Below, one piece after another: positions 1 through 10,558 of a DNA stretch of 64,000 nucleotides (position 1 is the stretch's first letter; the number at the start of each line of letters is the position of its first letter). The stretch is taken from positions 38,853,803 to 38,917,802 of the forward strand of contig NW_020954557.1 in the NCBI RefSeq assembly GCF_900497805.2. Reading direction: 5' to 3'. The notes below the pieces were generated by a model, which was not told where the DNA came from, did no database searches, and worked only from the letters and a program-made list of their open reading frames with translations. This DNA comes from Vombatus ursinus (Eukaryota > Chordata > Mammalia > Diprotodontia > Vombatidae). The position numbers and the translations under genes were made by a program.

Positions 1-265
1 TACAATTTTGAAGTGAGTTACCATTCTGCAGCCTATTCTGGGAGTTTTATATACAGACCTGAACAAAATAATAACAATAATAACAACAATAATAGCAACT
101 CCAACAGTAATAACAATATAAAACAACCATTCTAAAGAAGTTATGGAGAGGATATAATTTTTTGCAATTTCCTATTAAAATTTTAAAGCAATAAAAATTT
201 AAATAAAAAATTTAAGATTAAATTTAAAATGTTAACATTTAAATATTTTGAAAATATTATCTTAT
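1..265. other. AT-rich non-coding stretch with AAT/AAC repeat
   Basis: No gene seen. Positions 62-135 are an imperfect run of AAT and AAC triplets, and 180-260 is A/T-rich. Nothing else is recognisable. Confidence 0.6.
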
Positions 266-475
266 TTTTCCCTCACAACAACCCTAGGAGGTAGGTGTTA
301 TTGTTACCTAGATAAAGGAACTGAGACATGAAAGGTAAGAGACTTTCCCAGGATCACAGAGTTAGCTAGTATACAGCCAGATTTGAACTCAGGTCATTCT
401 GGCTCTTCTCTCTATCTGTAAAATTAGGTCCAACATTCTCAACTGTACCACTTAGCAGCCTCTTTCTCACTTCTA
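266..475 (-). mobile_element. MIR SINE fragment
   Basis: The plus strand reads 'ctcacaacaaccctaggagg', then a degenerate 'aaaggaactgagac', 'gatttgaactcaggtc' and 'accacttagcagcc'. This is the order expected for a MIR/CORE-SINE read in reverse: CORE, central part, then tRNA-like head. It is strongly diverged and therefore old. Confidence 0.7.
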
Positions 476-619
476 CCAAGTGAATTGGTGTATATTTGAT
501 GAGCGTAACAATTTAGCTTTTGGCTTATGAATGCCCAGGGAAGTGTCACATTAGTGTTACATGTCTATGTAAGTACAGTAAATATTTTAATAATCAAAGT
601 TAATTCACAAGAGTGGGAA

Positions 620-812
620 TCTATTTCAGTGGAAAGAGCACTGAATTTTCTGAAGTAATAGGATCTGTGTTCAAATCCTGGCTCTTACTAGTTATATAGC
701 CTAAGACCTATCATTTAATCTTTCTGAGCCTCAATTTCCTTATCTGTAAAAAGAAGAGATTAGACTAGAGGGCTTCTAAGGTAACTTCTAGCTTTAAATC
801 TATGTTCCTACC
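620..812 (+). mobile_element. MIR3-type SINE
   Basis: It has a head-like start 'gtggaaagagcactgaattt', the middle 'gttcaaatcctggctct' and 'cttatctgtaaaa', and a tail 'agactagagggcttctaagg' followed by 'tatgttccta'. That tail is the mark of MIR3 rather than of the L2-tailed MIR. Confidence 0.7.
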
Positions 813-910
813 CTTTATGAATTAATAAATAAATAATAAATTAAATTATATTAATGAATAATAAATAAATGGAATTAATAAAAATATACTTTTAATTAAT
901 AAATATGATG
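813..910. repeat. A/T-rich low-complexity (AATAAATT)n
   Basis: Almost only A and T, with many AATAAAT units. It adjoins the MIR3 tail and may be its expanded A-rich end. Confidence 0.6.
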
Positions 911-1139
911 GCAAAATTGAGCAAAGGAAATCTTATACTAAGTTTGAGAAGCATACTTTTTTTTCTGCTTAGCTTCTAATAACTCTGACCTACTCTCACA
1001 GTCTTTCCTCAGCTGACTTTTAAACAAAGTCCTATTGATAATCCAATGTTAGTATTGCTTTATTACTTGCAGCTCTGCTAAGAGTTCTAGGTATTGAATG
1101 CCTATGTTATACTCATTTGCTAGTTGTTCCTTGGGGGGC

Positions 1140-1225
1140 TGGGCATTTAACCTCTCTCTATCTGTAAAATGGGGAAAATAATATTTGTACCACCAACTTC
1201 AAAGTAGTGTTATAAGGATCAAATA
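1140..1225 (+). mobile_element. MIR fragment
   Basis: Contains 'ctctctatctgtaaaatggg' followed by 'gtgttataaggatcaaatag', the central and CORE part of MIR. It is cut off by the MIR3 copy that follows. Confidence 0.55.
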
Positions 1226-1227
1226 GG

Positions 1228-1435
1228 AATGTAGATTTGCAGCTAGGAGGAAATTTAGAGGCCATTTAGTTCAATGCCCTCTCATTTTATTGATGAAGGA
1301 ACTATACCTCAATTTCTTTTCAAGTCAGGTAATAGGACTTGCCGAAGGGCACAAAGCTATTGAGTAGTAGAGCTAAAATTTCAACCCAGAACCTCTGACT
1401 CCAAATCTACTGCTCTTTGCACTATACCATGAGAT
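1228..1435 (-). mobile_element. MIR3-type SINE
   Basis: Reverse-strand MIR3 order: 'gaggccatttagttcaatgc', 'ctcattttattgatgaagga', 'gacttgccgaagggcacaaa', 'ctgactccaaatctactgct', then 'gcactataccat'. Diverged but close to full length. Confidence 0.7.
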
Positions 1436-1525
1436 AATGTAAAAACAGTGCTTTGTAATTGTGAAGTTCAATATAACTGTAAAGTATTATTTATTACATT
1501 ATTATTGTATTGCTATTGTAATATT

Positions 1526-1800
1526 GAGGCTAGTGCAGTAGATAGAAATGCTGCGCCTGGAGTTAGGAAGACCTGATTTCAATCCAGCCTCAGACACTGA
1601 CTGTGTGACCCTGGATAAATCACTTAACCCCTGTCTGCCTCAGTTTCTTCAACAATGAGGATAATAATAACTCCTATCTCCTAGGCTTTTTTTTTTTTTG
1701 GTGAGAATGAGATGAGATATTTGTAAAGTGCTTAGCATAGTTAGTGCCTGGCACATAATAGATATTTAATAATTGCTTATTCCCTTTACTTTCCCCTCAC
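1526..1800 (+). mobile_element. SINE-B
   Basis: A tRNA-like head near 1530 is followed by 'ctggagttaggaagacctga', 'cactgactgtgtgaccctgg', then the MIR-like half 'gagatatttgtaaagtgctt' and 'gtgcctggcacataatagat'. A T-run at 1687-1699 interrupts the middle. Confidence 0.75.
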
Positions 1801-1884
1801 CCCCATATTAGTGGTAGGACTATAGAGGGAGGTATTTAGAATTTTGCATTTATTTCCAGATATTGAATTTTCTGACATACATTA

Positions 1885-2225
1885 AAAATCTAGAAGAGAA
1901 TCAGAGGAGGGTCACCTGAATGGTGAGGGTTGGTTCTAGAGGCGATAGTCAAAGGATTTGAGTATGTTTAGCCTGAGAAAAAGAAGGCTTGTGAAAGACA
2001 TTATCACTGCCTTCAGATACTTGAAGGACCATCCTATAGATGAGACAGTAGACGTATTCTCTGTATTACCAGAGGACAGAAGCAGGACCATCAAATAGAA
2101 GTTACTGAAAGGCAGATTTTATCTCAATAGAAAGAAGAATTTTCCAATAATTAGAGCTATCCGAGTAATGAGCCACTGATTCCTCAAACTGTTTTTGAAC
2201 AGAGAGAGTTCTACTTCTATTTCAC
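1885..2225 (+). mobile_element. CR1/L3 LINE 3' end
   Basis: The text follows the conserved CR1/L3 3' region: 'ggagggtcacctgaatggtg', 'atgtttagcctgagaaaaag', 'cttcagatacttgaaggacc', 'ggcagattttatctcaatag' and 'ccaataattagagctatccg'. The copy is 5'-truncated and very old. Its tail near 2225 is worn. Confidence 0.75.
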
Positions 2226-2299
2226 CATGAATATGTCTGTTTCTTATGAGGAGGGAGGGAATGTTCCATGATGACAGTAGGAAACGAGATGCCTAGAGC

Positions 2300-2420
2300 A
2301 ATCTTTTTCTGGGACATTGGGTGAGTGACTTTGTGTCTCTTTTGCTTCAGTTTCCTGATCTGTAAAATGATTATGATGAATTGCTACTTGTTTGTGAAGT
2401 GCCCTGGGAATATTTGATGA
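2300..2420 (+). mobile_element. possible MIR-like fragment
   Basis: 'gcttcagtttcctgatctgt' and 'aaaatgattatgatgaattg' resemble the MIR centre. The rest is too worn for a firm call. Confidence 0.35.
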
Positions 2421-2609
2421 CCGGTTGCCATAGCATCTTTTCCCTCTTTGTCTTGGTCTCTTAAGCATAATTTCACTCTAAAGATTCAACGTGGAGTGTA
2501 GAAAACTTTCAAAAATCAGTTGTCTCAAACATCTTAGCTGATGGAACAGCGTTGGAGGTGGTGGTGAAGGGGGAATGATAGAGATAGAGTAAGATAGATG
2601 AGGGGAAGG

Positions 2610-3009
2610 NNNNNNNNNNNNNNNNNNNNNNNNNNNNNNNNNNNNNNNNNNNNNNNNNNNNNNNNNNNNNNNNNNNNNNNNNNNNNNNNNNNNNNNNNNN
2701 NNNNNNNNNNNNNNNNNNNNNNNNNNNNNNNNNNNNNNNNNNNNNNNNNNNNNNNNNNNNNNNNNNNNNNNNNNNNNNNNNNNNNNNNNNNNNNNNNNNN
2801 NNNNNNNNNNNNNNNNNNNNNNNNNNNNNNNNNNNNNNNNNNNNNNNNNNNNNNNNNNNNNNNNNNNNNNNNNNNNNNNNNNNNNNNNNNNNNNNNNNNN
2901 NNNNNNNNNNNNNNNNNNNNNNNNNNNNNNNNNNNNNNNNNNNNNNNNNNNNNNNNNNNNNNNNNNNNNNNNNNNNNNNNNNNNNNNNNNNNNNNNNNNN
3001 NNNNNNNNN
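2610..3009. other. assembly gap (400 N)
   Basis: Exactly 400 unknown bases, which suggests a placeholder of estimated or fixed size. Both flanks are purine-rich (GA) on the plus strand, a common cause of assembly or sequencing dropout. Open frames drawn across this gap have no meaning. Confidence 0.99.
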
Positions 3010-3902
3010 TACTAGGGGAAACAGACAATAAATATGAGATGAAGGGGAATAGGGACAATGGGAAGAAGGCTGGTAAATTAGAGCAGAGGTAAGAATCATC
3101 AGGGGAAGCCAAATAGTGACCCCAGGAGAGTTAAGGTCCACCTTGGGACTGAAGATGAAAGAGTGAAGAAAGCAGAGGTGATCAGGTAGCACCGAAATAG
3201 TACAGATAACAATCCAGTTCCTGAGAGATGGAAAAGGAAATGGAATATAATATGAGCTATTGTAGGATTTTGATTTTTTTAATGAGATAAAACAAATGAA
3301 TATCCTGACTTTTCAGGATGGTCACCCTATTTTTACTTCGACTCACTGAAAACAACTTTCTACTTTAACCCATCCCTTGCTGCTCTATAAGAGAATTAGA
3401 AAGAAGAAATCTGTCTTTTTTATTGTTTTAACTGAAGAGGCATTGGTGTCCTGTGCTTGGGAAGGAAAGAGAGTCTAACCTGCAGACATATCTCTTCCGT
3501 GAAGTGATGTTTCCACACCCCATTGGCGTTTCCACTGGATGAACCATCACTACTCCACTTGGGCCAATTGAATTTTTCCCCACAGGCACCAATTTGCATG
3601 GAAATTGCTGCTCTGTGTTGATAGGACTCCTCTAAACAGTTCACCCAAGGAATTATAGAGAAGATAGAATTTCACCCTTTGGGCTCTATCTCTTTTGAAC
3701 CAAGAAAGTGAAAATCCTTGAAAGGAAAGGATCTGCCTCTAGCCCTGCTGTACTTGAAGCCAAGAATTACCATCAGGAACAGAACTCAGTTAATAATATG
3801 TTTAAGCCCAAAGATTCCCTGCACAAATCTCGTGGATGTAGATGGAAATTACATTGCTAATGTGCCCTGGATGTTGGATATTATGACTAGTCCTTTCTAA
3901 AC
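3010..3902. other. unassigned non-coding stretch
   Basis: I see no repeat family and no convincing exon. Short open frames at 3420-3644 (minus) and 3718-3900 (plus) lack recognisable domains and are the length expected by chance. Confidence 0.5.
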
Positions 3903-4079
3903 ATTATGGCATAGCAGAAAGAACACTGAATTTGGAGTCAGAGGAGCTGAATTGGAATCCCAGCTCTGCAACTTAATTAGCTTCTGTGACTTCTGGGCCT
4001 CATTTTTCTCATCTGTCAATGTGGGCTCGTCTAAGTGATCTCTAAGATCCCTCTTATCTCTAAATCCTATGATTCTAGA
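3903..4079 (+). mobile_element. MIR3-type SINE
   Basis: 'catagcagaaagaacactga' (head), 'ggaatcccagctctgcaact', 'tttttctcatctgtcaatgt' and the MIR3 tail 'aagtgatctctaagatccct' ending 'ctatgattcta'. Confidence 0.75.
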
Positions 4080-4311
4080 TGGAAGGAATATGAGGAGTGA
4101 GAAGGGGGATTGGGTAGAACAGATGAGTCAAAAATCACAGTGAACTTGAGGATGGTGGAATTTAGTAAGGTTTATATAGCTATATACAAACTATATAGGT
4201 AGAGCTATATGTAGCTAGACTCATGCAAAACTATGCAGTAGGCTGAAGCTCTTGTGGCTTCCCTCTCCATTCTTCCCCCCTGTCCTCACTGTCTTTTCCC
4301 TTACTTTGTGT

Positions 4312-4565
4312 TTTTTAGTCGTTTTTTAGCCATGTCCAACTCTTCATGACCTGTTTTGGGGTTTTCTTGGCAAAGATGCTGGAGAGGTTTGCCATTTCCT
4401 TCTCCAGCTCATTTTACAGATGAGGAAACTGAGGCACATGGGGTTAAGTGACTTGCCTAAGGTCACACAGCTAGTAAGTGTCTGAGGCTGGATTTAAACT
4501 AAGGAAGATGAGTCTTCTTTACTTCAGGCCTCGACTCTATCCACTGAGGCACTTTGCTGTCTTTC
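4312..4565 (-). mobile_element. SINE-A
   Basis: Reverse copy of the full marsupial SINE: 'tttggggttttcttggcaaa', 'gtttgccatttccttctcca', 'cagatgaggaaactgaggca', 'gacttgcctaaggtcacaca', and the head complement near 4536-4560. It is nearly full length and moderately diverged. Confidence 0.85.
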
Positions 4566-4574
4566 CTCCTTTTT

Positions 4575-5700
4575 ATGTCTTTCTAATTAAGTACCTGCAT
4601 GTTCCAGGCACTTTACTAAGCTCTGGAGATGAGATAAAAAATAAACAGTCTTTGCCCTTTAGGAGGTTGCATTCTATGGGGGGCAAACAACATGTATTCT
4701 TCTAAGCAAATAAAAAGGTACATCTGAAGTAAATATGAGAGCACTAGCAATTGAAAACATCAGGAAAGGCCTTGGCTTATTGGTGCCATGAGCTGAACTT
4801 TGACGGAAATGAGAGATTCTGAGAGGCAGAGGTGAGGAGGGCATGCATTGGAGACAGGGTCACAATCAATGCAAAGGTGTGGAGAAGAGATGGAATGTCA
4901 TGTAATGGGGCAAGGAATTGGACCAGCTCTGCTGAAATGTGGAATCTGTAAAGGAGAGTAATATATAAGAAGCCTGGCAAGGTAGGCAGAAGCCAGATTG
5001 TGCAGGGATTTAAATGTCAAACAGAGGCATTTTCATTTTATTCTAGAGGGACTAGGGAGGTCTCAGAGCTTTTTGAGCAAGGTAGTGATGAGAGATGTGC
5101 TTGTGGAATATCACTTTGTTAGCTTTGTGGAAGATGGATTTGAGAGGGGAGAGACAGGAAATTATTACAAGTGAGAGGGGATGAGGACCTGCACTGGTGA
5201 CTGAGTAAGTGGAGGGAAGGACACAGATACAAGAGATTTGTGGAAATAGACCCAACAAGACTTAGTGATTGTCTGGATGTGAGGAGTGAGATAGAATGAA
5301 GAGATGAGCATGAGATTTCAAAGCATGGGACCTAGATAGCCAATGGTGCCTTTGACAGAAATAAGAAAATATTAAAAAGATGGGTGGATCTGATAGAAAA
5401 GATAGTAAGTTCTTTTTTTTTTTAACATGTTGAATTTGGGATGCCTATGGAATTACTAGTTCAAAATGTGAGCTCAGGAGAGAGACAGAGACTGAATATG
5501 TAGAACCAAGAGTCATCTGCATGGAGACGATAATTGAACTAATGGGGGCTGATAAGATTATCAAGTGAGATAGTATGGAGAGAGATAACAAAAGGACAGA
5601 CGGAGGTTCATGGATGATGATCTAGCAAAGAAGACTGAGAAAGATTTGTGTACTGGTATGAGGAAAGCCAAGAGAGAGAGCCCTTGAGACATCCTATTAT
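4575..5700 (-). mobile_element. L2 LINE, 3' part with degraded ORF2 end
   Basis: Reads as the reverse of an L2 3' end. It starts with the 'ggcactttactaagctctgg' tail, then 'agtctttgccctttaggagg', 'gggatttaaatgtcaaacag' and 'tttgagcaaggtagtgatg', and runs to reverse-transcriptase-side sequence near 5480-5690 ('gagtcatctgcatggagacg'). The 3' tail lies at the low coordinates. A T-run at 5410-5422 interrupts it. The copy is very diverged, with no usable frame left. Confidence 0.75.
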
Positions 5701-6608
5701 CCTCACGTTCTCATTCACTTTCCCCTTTTAATATCCACTTTCGGAAAAGAATCTGATATCAGTCATTTCCACCATAGTAGAAATACAAGCCCCTGTATTA
5801 CTTTTCCCAAGGAAATGGGAAAGGTGATAGTATTCTTTATTTTTAGAAGTGCTATTCCAAAGAGAAAAGATGATAGCTACATGAAAATTTTAAAACTTCA
5901 ACTTCTATCCAAGTATGATACCATGAAATAAAATTTATTGAGTACCCACAAGGAACATGACAATTGCTACTCTGGGTGCCGTTTAATGGAAGTTTTAAAA
6001 ATATTGCTCGTTTTTATACTCATATAACTAGTTTAGTTTGATTTTTATGTTATTTCCTTTGATGTAATCATTATGATAGAATTTGTAATGGGGGAATAGA
6101 TTTAAGGAGGAGGATATTGGAAGCTACGAAAAGGAATAGAACACTTTGCTTCATATCAGACACAAAGTGAAAAGGTGTGAGAGGAAAAGTAGGGGAAGGG
6201 GAAGAGTTATAAAAGAACAATTAATAGGGGACAACCTAGTGAAAGATGAAATAGAGTAAACGGCATGAAAGAACAACAAATGCTTATGCTTTAGAGCATG
6301 AAGGCTTTTCAACGGTTTTGTTTCCGTTCTGGTCTCAGCTGCTTTTGGTTGCCTCAGTCTACTTCCTGGGAAGCTGTACTCCACCCCCATCTATCCACAC
6401 ACCCACCCCTATATGGAAAGATGTTAGGGTGAGAGAACTAGTCTCAGCCACACTCTCCCCTTTGGATTCAGCAGCAGAGCAGGCCATCTTTCTGGGGTGG
6501 ATAGATCTTAACCGTGCAGCGTCTGGAGTCTCAGGGAGCCAGAGCTTCAAAGGAGACAGGGCATGGTGATGGCTCACTGAACTATGTCAAATGAAAGTCC
6601 ATGGCATC
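5701..6608. other. unassigned non-coding stretch
   Basis: No repeat family is clear. Overlapping open frames on both strands at 6151-6577 have no recognisable domain and exclude each other, so I do not call a gene. Confidence 0.5.
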
Positions 6609-6808
6609 CGGGAGTGGGGAACCTGAGGCCCTGAGTCCACAGCTGGCCCCCTAGGTCCTTGGGTGCAGCTTTTTGACCCAGTCCAAGCTTTACAAAACAC
6701 ATCCTTATATTAAAGGGATTTGTTCTATGAAGTTTGGATTCAGTCAGAGGGCCACACTCAAGGATCTAGAGGGCCACATATGGCTTGAGGCCGCAGGTTG
6801 CTCCCCTG
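6609..6808. mobile_element. palindromic hAT-like MITE
   Basis: The 200-base element is a long imperfect inverted repeat. The left half begins 'cgggagtggggaacctgagg'; the reverse complement of the right half begins 'caggggagcaacctgcggcc'. The arms match through most of the element, for example 'ctaggtccttgggtg' against the complement of 'cactcaaggatctag'. Ends of the type CAGGGGTGGGGAAC suggest a hAT non-autonomous element. No 8-base TSD is convincing here. A 48-base relative lies at 46252-46299. Confidence 0.65.
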
Positions 6809-7892
6809 GCCCATTCTTTATCTAACTGCCCTCCTGTACTCCTAGGAATCTAGTTGCTCAAATTTTGTGGTGCAATGACTTGGTTTTGATTGGGTGCTAC
6901 TCTACTTACCATTTCATGTTCTTCTTTAATCCATTTTCTTTCCACTTTCAGCCAACTGAAATGACCATTGTAAACTTAGGAAGATGTTTTAAGAAGTGAC
7001 TTTACATCCAACTTTTGGGAAGGATTTGTTCATATGCTTAATTTTGTAAAATAATAGGTAGTAGGGGAAACGCTCCTCAATTATACTATATCATACTAAG
7101 TAAGTGCTTCATTTCCATATCTAGGTTTTTAGACCCTGGGAGGGTCCACCATCTATTCCAAACCACTGCTTTAAGCCTGATTTCCCACTCCTCCCAACTA
7201 GCCCAAATTTGACACATGACATTATTGTAAGTTAAAGACTATTTACTTTAAACAGAATGTGAGACAATTAACAAAGTGTTATAATCAAACAAAAATATCC
7301 TCACTATTTTTTTTTATTATCACCTCTCAAACTTGGATTTGAGTCCACATATCTGAGTCTACTCCCTCAGTACTCCTTCTCCCCCTCCATTTTTTTAAAC
7401 ACAATGGGAGAGACGCAGACAGTTTTATAACTTCCCAATTAACCCTTCTTTCTCCATAATACCATGGGAGATACTTCAGCCCCAGGAACTGGTAGGGAAA
7501 GGGTGCATTTCTTAAAAGAACTGGGATTCACACATACTGTAGAGCTTTGTGAACATCTTGGTTGTTCCACATTACTGCTCAAGGGGCTGGTTTCTATGGT
7601 TTCTCCTCTAGTTTACTGCCTATTCCTAAGCTCCTATATTTCTGCTTGTACCAATCAGCCCCCAACTTTGGGTCACTTTGCTTTCCAATCATTGCTAAGT
7701 TGTGTTCCGACTGTCTTCAACAAGAACTCAAAATCTGTGGTAGCCGAGTGATTATCACCATGCTGTAGAATTTATGGAGAATGTTTGCCTGGTCATAGGC
7801 ACAATTGCACTCCTTTCTTTTTTCAAACCTCTGTGGCCTGCAGAGCCGAACCCCAATTACTTGTGGACTCTCCAAAGAGTATTCTTTAAGGA
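6809..7892. other. unassigned non-coding stretch
   Basis: About 1.1 kb without a recognisable repeat, apart from a T-run at 7309-7318. Open frames at 7464-7751 and 7562-7768 overlap each other in different frames and show no domain. Confidence 0.5.
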
Positions 7893-8086
7893 GGCAGCAC
7901 ATGGTCTAGTTGAAAGAACACCGCCTCTGAAGTCGGAGGCTCAAGGTTCAAATCTCTCCTCATGTTTACTACCTGTGTGACAATGGCAAAGTTGTTCAAC
8001 CTTCCTTGTCTTTCCCTTATCTGTAAAATGAGGGGGTTTGAGTAGATAGAGCCAGAGACCCCTTCCAGCTCAAGATCCATGGGTTT
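7893..8086 (+). mobile_element. MIR3-type SINE
   Basis: 'gcagcacatggtctagttga' head, 'ggttcaaatctctcctcatg', 'cttatctgtaaaatgagggg' and tail 'gaccccttccagctcaagat'. Confidence 0.7.
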
Positions 8087-8780
8087 TAGGAATAAGAATT
8101 TGGTAGCCATTTTGATGGATGATGGATTAGCGAGAGAAGAGAACTGAGACATGAAGACAAACAGGAGACGATTGCAATAATCCAGATGAGACTTGTTGAG
8201 AGTCTGGATTAGGTGGCATTGTGAGTGAGGCTGAGGTGATAGAGACTCTACATAGTATGGAGGGAGGCAGAATTGACAGGATTTGGTCACTGACTGACTG
8301 TGAGGAGATAGATGCTGCTAAGGAGAGCAGAGGAGAGAATGATGGACCTTGAGTCATGAAGACCTGAGTTCAAATCTTCTCTCAGACACTTACTAGCCAC
8401 GTGACCTGGGCAATTCACTTAACTGTCTGTCTTGGTTTCCTCAACTGTAAAACGGAGATAATAATAGCAATACCCACCTCCCAGTGATATTGGGTGGATC
8501 CAATGAGATAGTATTTGTAAACTGCTTGGCACAGTGCGGGGTACAGAGTGGGAGCTTAATGAAATCTTGTTTTCCTCCTTTCTAAGGAAGGGAGAAGAGT
8601 CAAGGATGACTTAGAAGTTGGGAACGTGGGCCACTGGAAGGATGTCCTGAACAAAAACAGAGAAATGCAAAAGAAGGGGTGGAGGAGAAATAGTTGTTTT
8701 GGACAGGATGAGTTTAAGGAGCCTTTTGGATATCTAACTGGAGATGTCTAATAGGCACATTCTTTCTACACTTTACAGCA
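8087..8780 (-). mobile_element. L2 LINE fragment, split by SINE-B
   Basis: Left part 8087-8335 carries 'ttgcaataatccagatgaga' and 'gattaggtggcattgtgagt'. Right part 8582-8780 carries 'agagtcaaggatgacttaga', 'ggatgagtttaaggagcc' and 'ggatatctaactggagatgt'. Both are in the order of a reversed L2 ORF2. The SINE-B at 8336-8580 sits between them. Confidence 0.7.
8336..8580 (+). mobile_element. SINE-B inside L2
   Basis: 'agtcatgaagacctgagttc', 'acttactagccacgtgacct', 'caatgagatagtatttgtaa' and 'gtgggagcttaatgaaatct'. The head is partly missing. It is inserted within the L2 above and so is younger than it. Confidence 0.75.
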
Positions 8781-8980
8781 GACAGAAGCAGTTGATACAT
8801 AGGGGCAGCTAGGTGGCACAGGTAGATAGAGCGCTGGGCATTGAGTCAGGAAGATTCATCTTCCTGAGTTCAAATCCATACTCAGATACTTACTAACTGT
8901 GTGACTTTGGACAAGTCACTTAACCCTGTTTGCCTCAGTTTCCTCATCTGCAAAATGAGCTGGAGAAGGAAATGGCAAAC

Positions 8981-9808
8981 TATACTGGCCGCACGCCGAC
9001 CTTCTGCCAGCCGTACGCCGGTACCCGCTTCTCTTATAAGAAGCACACTACCAGAGTCTTACTCACACTCGGGTCTTCGGTCCTCTGCCGGATAATCACA
9101 CAGAGACGAGCCATCGGGAGGTGCCAACACCAGAGCTTTATTCAGAGGACATCACAGCAAGCCATCATAGCAAGCCCAAGAAGCAAGGCCAGAGCAACAG
9201 GGCAGGAGCCAGGAGAGAGTGCGCGCGTGATCTGACCACGCTTGTTCCTAAAAACCTACCTAGCCCCTCCTCCCCAGCCCGCTTACTAGCCAATGATTGT
9301 AGGGTCAGATACCAGAAGGGGCTGTCTGAGTTTAGCACACCAAGGGGGAGGGAGTGACGTAGGAGGCTAGGACCGGATACAGGGAGGAGGCATCTGGGAT
9401 TGGCGCATAGACAAGAGTACGTGACCTAGGAAGTCAGACTCAGGAGGGGTCTGGGGTCAGTGCTGCACAAAGGGACCCAGGAAGTCAGGAAGGTCACAAG
9501 AGGCGTCTGGGGATGACGTTGCATATAGGGAGGGGACTAAGCAAAGGGAACTCAGTCCTCTGCCGTCCCACTCCCACGTGGCACCGCCCCTTGCCTCAGG
9601 AGCTCAAGCTCCGGCTGCTTCCTTGCACCCAGCTTATCTCACAAAGCACTGCCCACTGCCTCAGGGCTTCTCTGTATCCAGCCCATCCCAGTTCACCACG
9701 ACTCTGCCTACCACAGCCCCTGCCTTGACTTCCAAAATACCCAGATCTTACCCTACCCTTGCCACAGCGCCCAACCTGGTAGCTGCCAACATCAGACAGT
9801 CCCTCACA
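8981..9808 (-). mobile_element. solo endogenous-retrovirus LTR (fossil)
   Basis: An 828-base block interrupts the SINE-A exactly and is flanked by the 6-base repeat 'gcaaac' (8975-8980 and 9809-9814). In sense orientation (minus strand) it begins TGTGAGGGACTG, has a poly-A signal AATAAA at 9142-9137 followed by a short R/U5-like segment, and ends near 8981 with a non-canonical terminus. It is much richer in CpG than its neighbours. No internal retroviral region is present, so it is a solo LTR left by recombination between two LTRs. A 6-base TSD is typical of class II (betaretrovirus-like) elements, but the family is not proven. Age: young relative to everything around it. Confidence 0.8.
9302..9532 (-). 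repeat. diverged tandem units in the LTR U3
   Basis: Three to four related units of about 55-60 bases follow each other. Their shared cores are 'gaggcatctgggattggc', 'aggggtctggggtcagtgc' and 'gaggcgtctggggatgac', with a weaker one at 9302-9338. Tandem units upstream of the poly-A signal are typical of LTR U3 enhancer regions. Confidence 0.5.
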
Positions 9809-9892
9809 GCAAACCACTCCAGAATCTTTGCCAAGAAAACCCCAAGTGGGGTAACAAAGAGTCGAAAATGACTGAACAACAGCAGTTGATAC

Positions 9893-10558
9893 GTTGTGGA
9901 TGTTGTGCTCGGGAGTGAGTGAGTGACTGGGTATTGCCTACTGGGTTACCTCCATGGAGAAATTGCTGGGTGGGGGCACTAAACCCGATGTTCTCCGGTA
10001 ACCCGGATATCTCTGCTGCAAGAATCCCAGAAGGTAAAGCTCTTTGTAAGAAGATGGATGTGAATGGAAAGCTTTCAGAAAGGAAGTGAATGCAGATAAG
10101 CAAAAGCTGCTGTTCTTTGGTTTTAAAGATATACAGTAGTTAAGAGCCATCCCTCAAATCTGCAGCATAAAATTTGTCTGGTTTAGCTATATCTGAAAGT
10201 GAATAAGTCTCCATCGTGGCCCGAGGGGCCCACGTATAACAAGTCTTGTGTCTCAGAGGGTATGTCTTTGTAGTCAACCTCAGAGCAGTCAATAAGTCCT
10301 GGCTGAAGAACCAGAGGGCACCTAGCTCTCGACTATCAGCAGGACACACTGAAGAATGGACACGATCCCTGTTCCTTAGAAGTTTACAATCTGATGTCAT
10401 TGTAGGCAAAGACAAGAGTTCATACTGAGTGATGTGAATCCTACTCAGTTCAGAAAGAGAATTCAGTGACTTCTGAAGCTCCCCTGGAGTTTGTTGTGAA
10501 GATTTATGACTAGGAGCTGAATGACAGAGCTACCTGGCTGTCATGAAGCTGTAGAGCT
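9893..10558. other. unassigned stretch with an L2 shard
   Basis: Mostly unique. Positions 10360-10400 ('gatccctgttccttagaagt') look like a worn reversed L2 tail. No gene seen. Confidence 0.45.

Larger units (their letters stand above)
8799..9880 (+). mobile_element. SINE-A with 12-base TSD, split by a solo LTR
   Basis: The SINE starts at about 8801 ('aggggcagctaggtggcaca') and ends at 9880 ('atgactgaacaac'). It is flanked by the perfect direct repeat 'agcagttgatac' at 8787-8798 and 9881-9892. The SINE itself is only 8799-8980 plus 9815-9880. The rest is an LTR that entered at 'gcaaac'. The 3' part 'aatctttgccaagaaaaccc' lies after the LTR. Good TSD and low divergence suggest a fairly recent SINE insertion, and the LTR is younger still. 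Confidence 0.9.

Noticed and set aside
2509-3192. Long open frames spanning the N block
   Set aside because: Open only because N codons are not read as stops.
6151-6577. Overlapping frames of 72-83 codons on both strands
   Set aside because: Mutually exclusive, no domain, no splice context.
8886-9871. Several overlapping frames around 9 kb
   Set aside because: They run through the SINE-A and the solo LTR, which is non-coding; stops are rare there because of high G+C.
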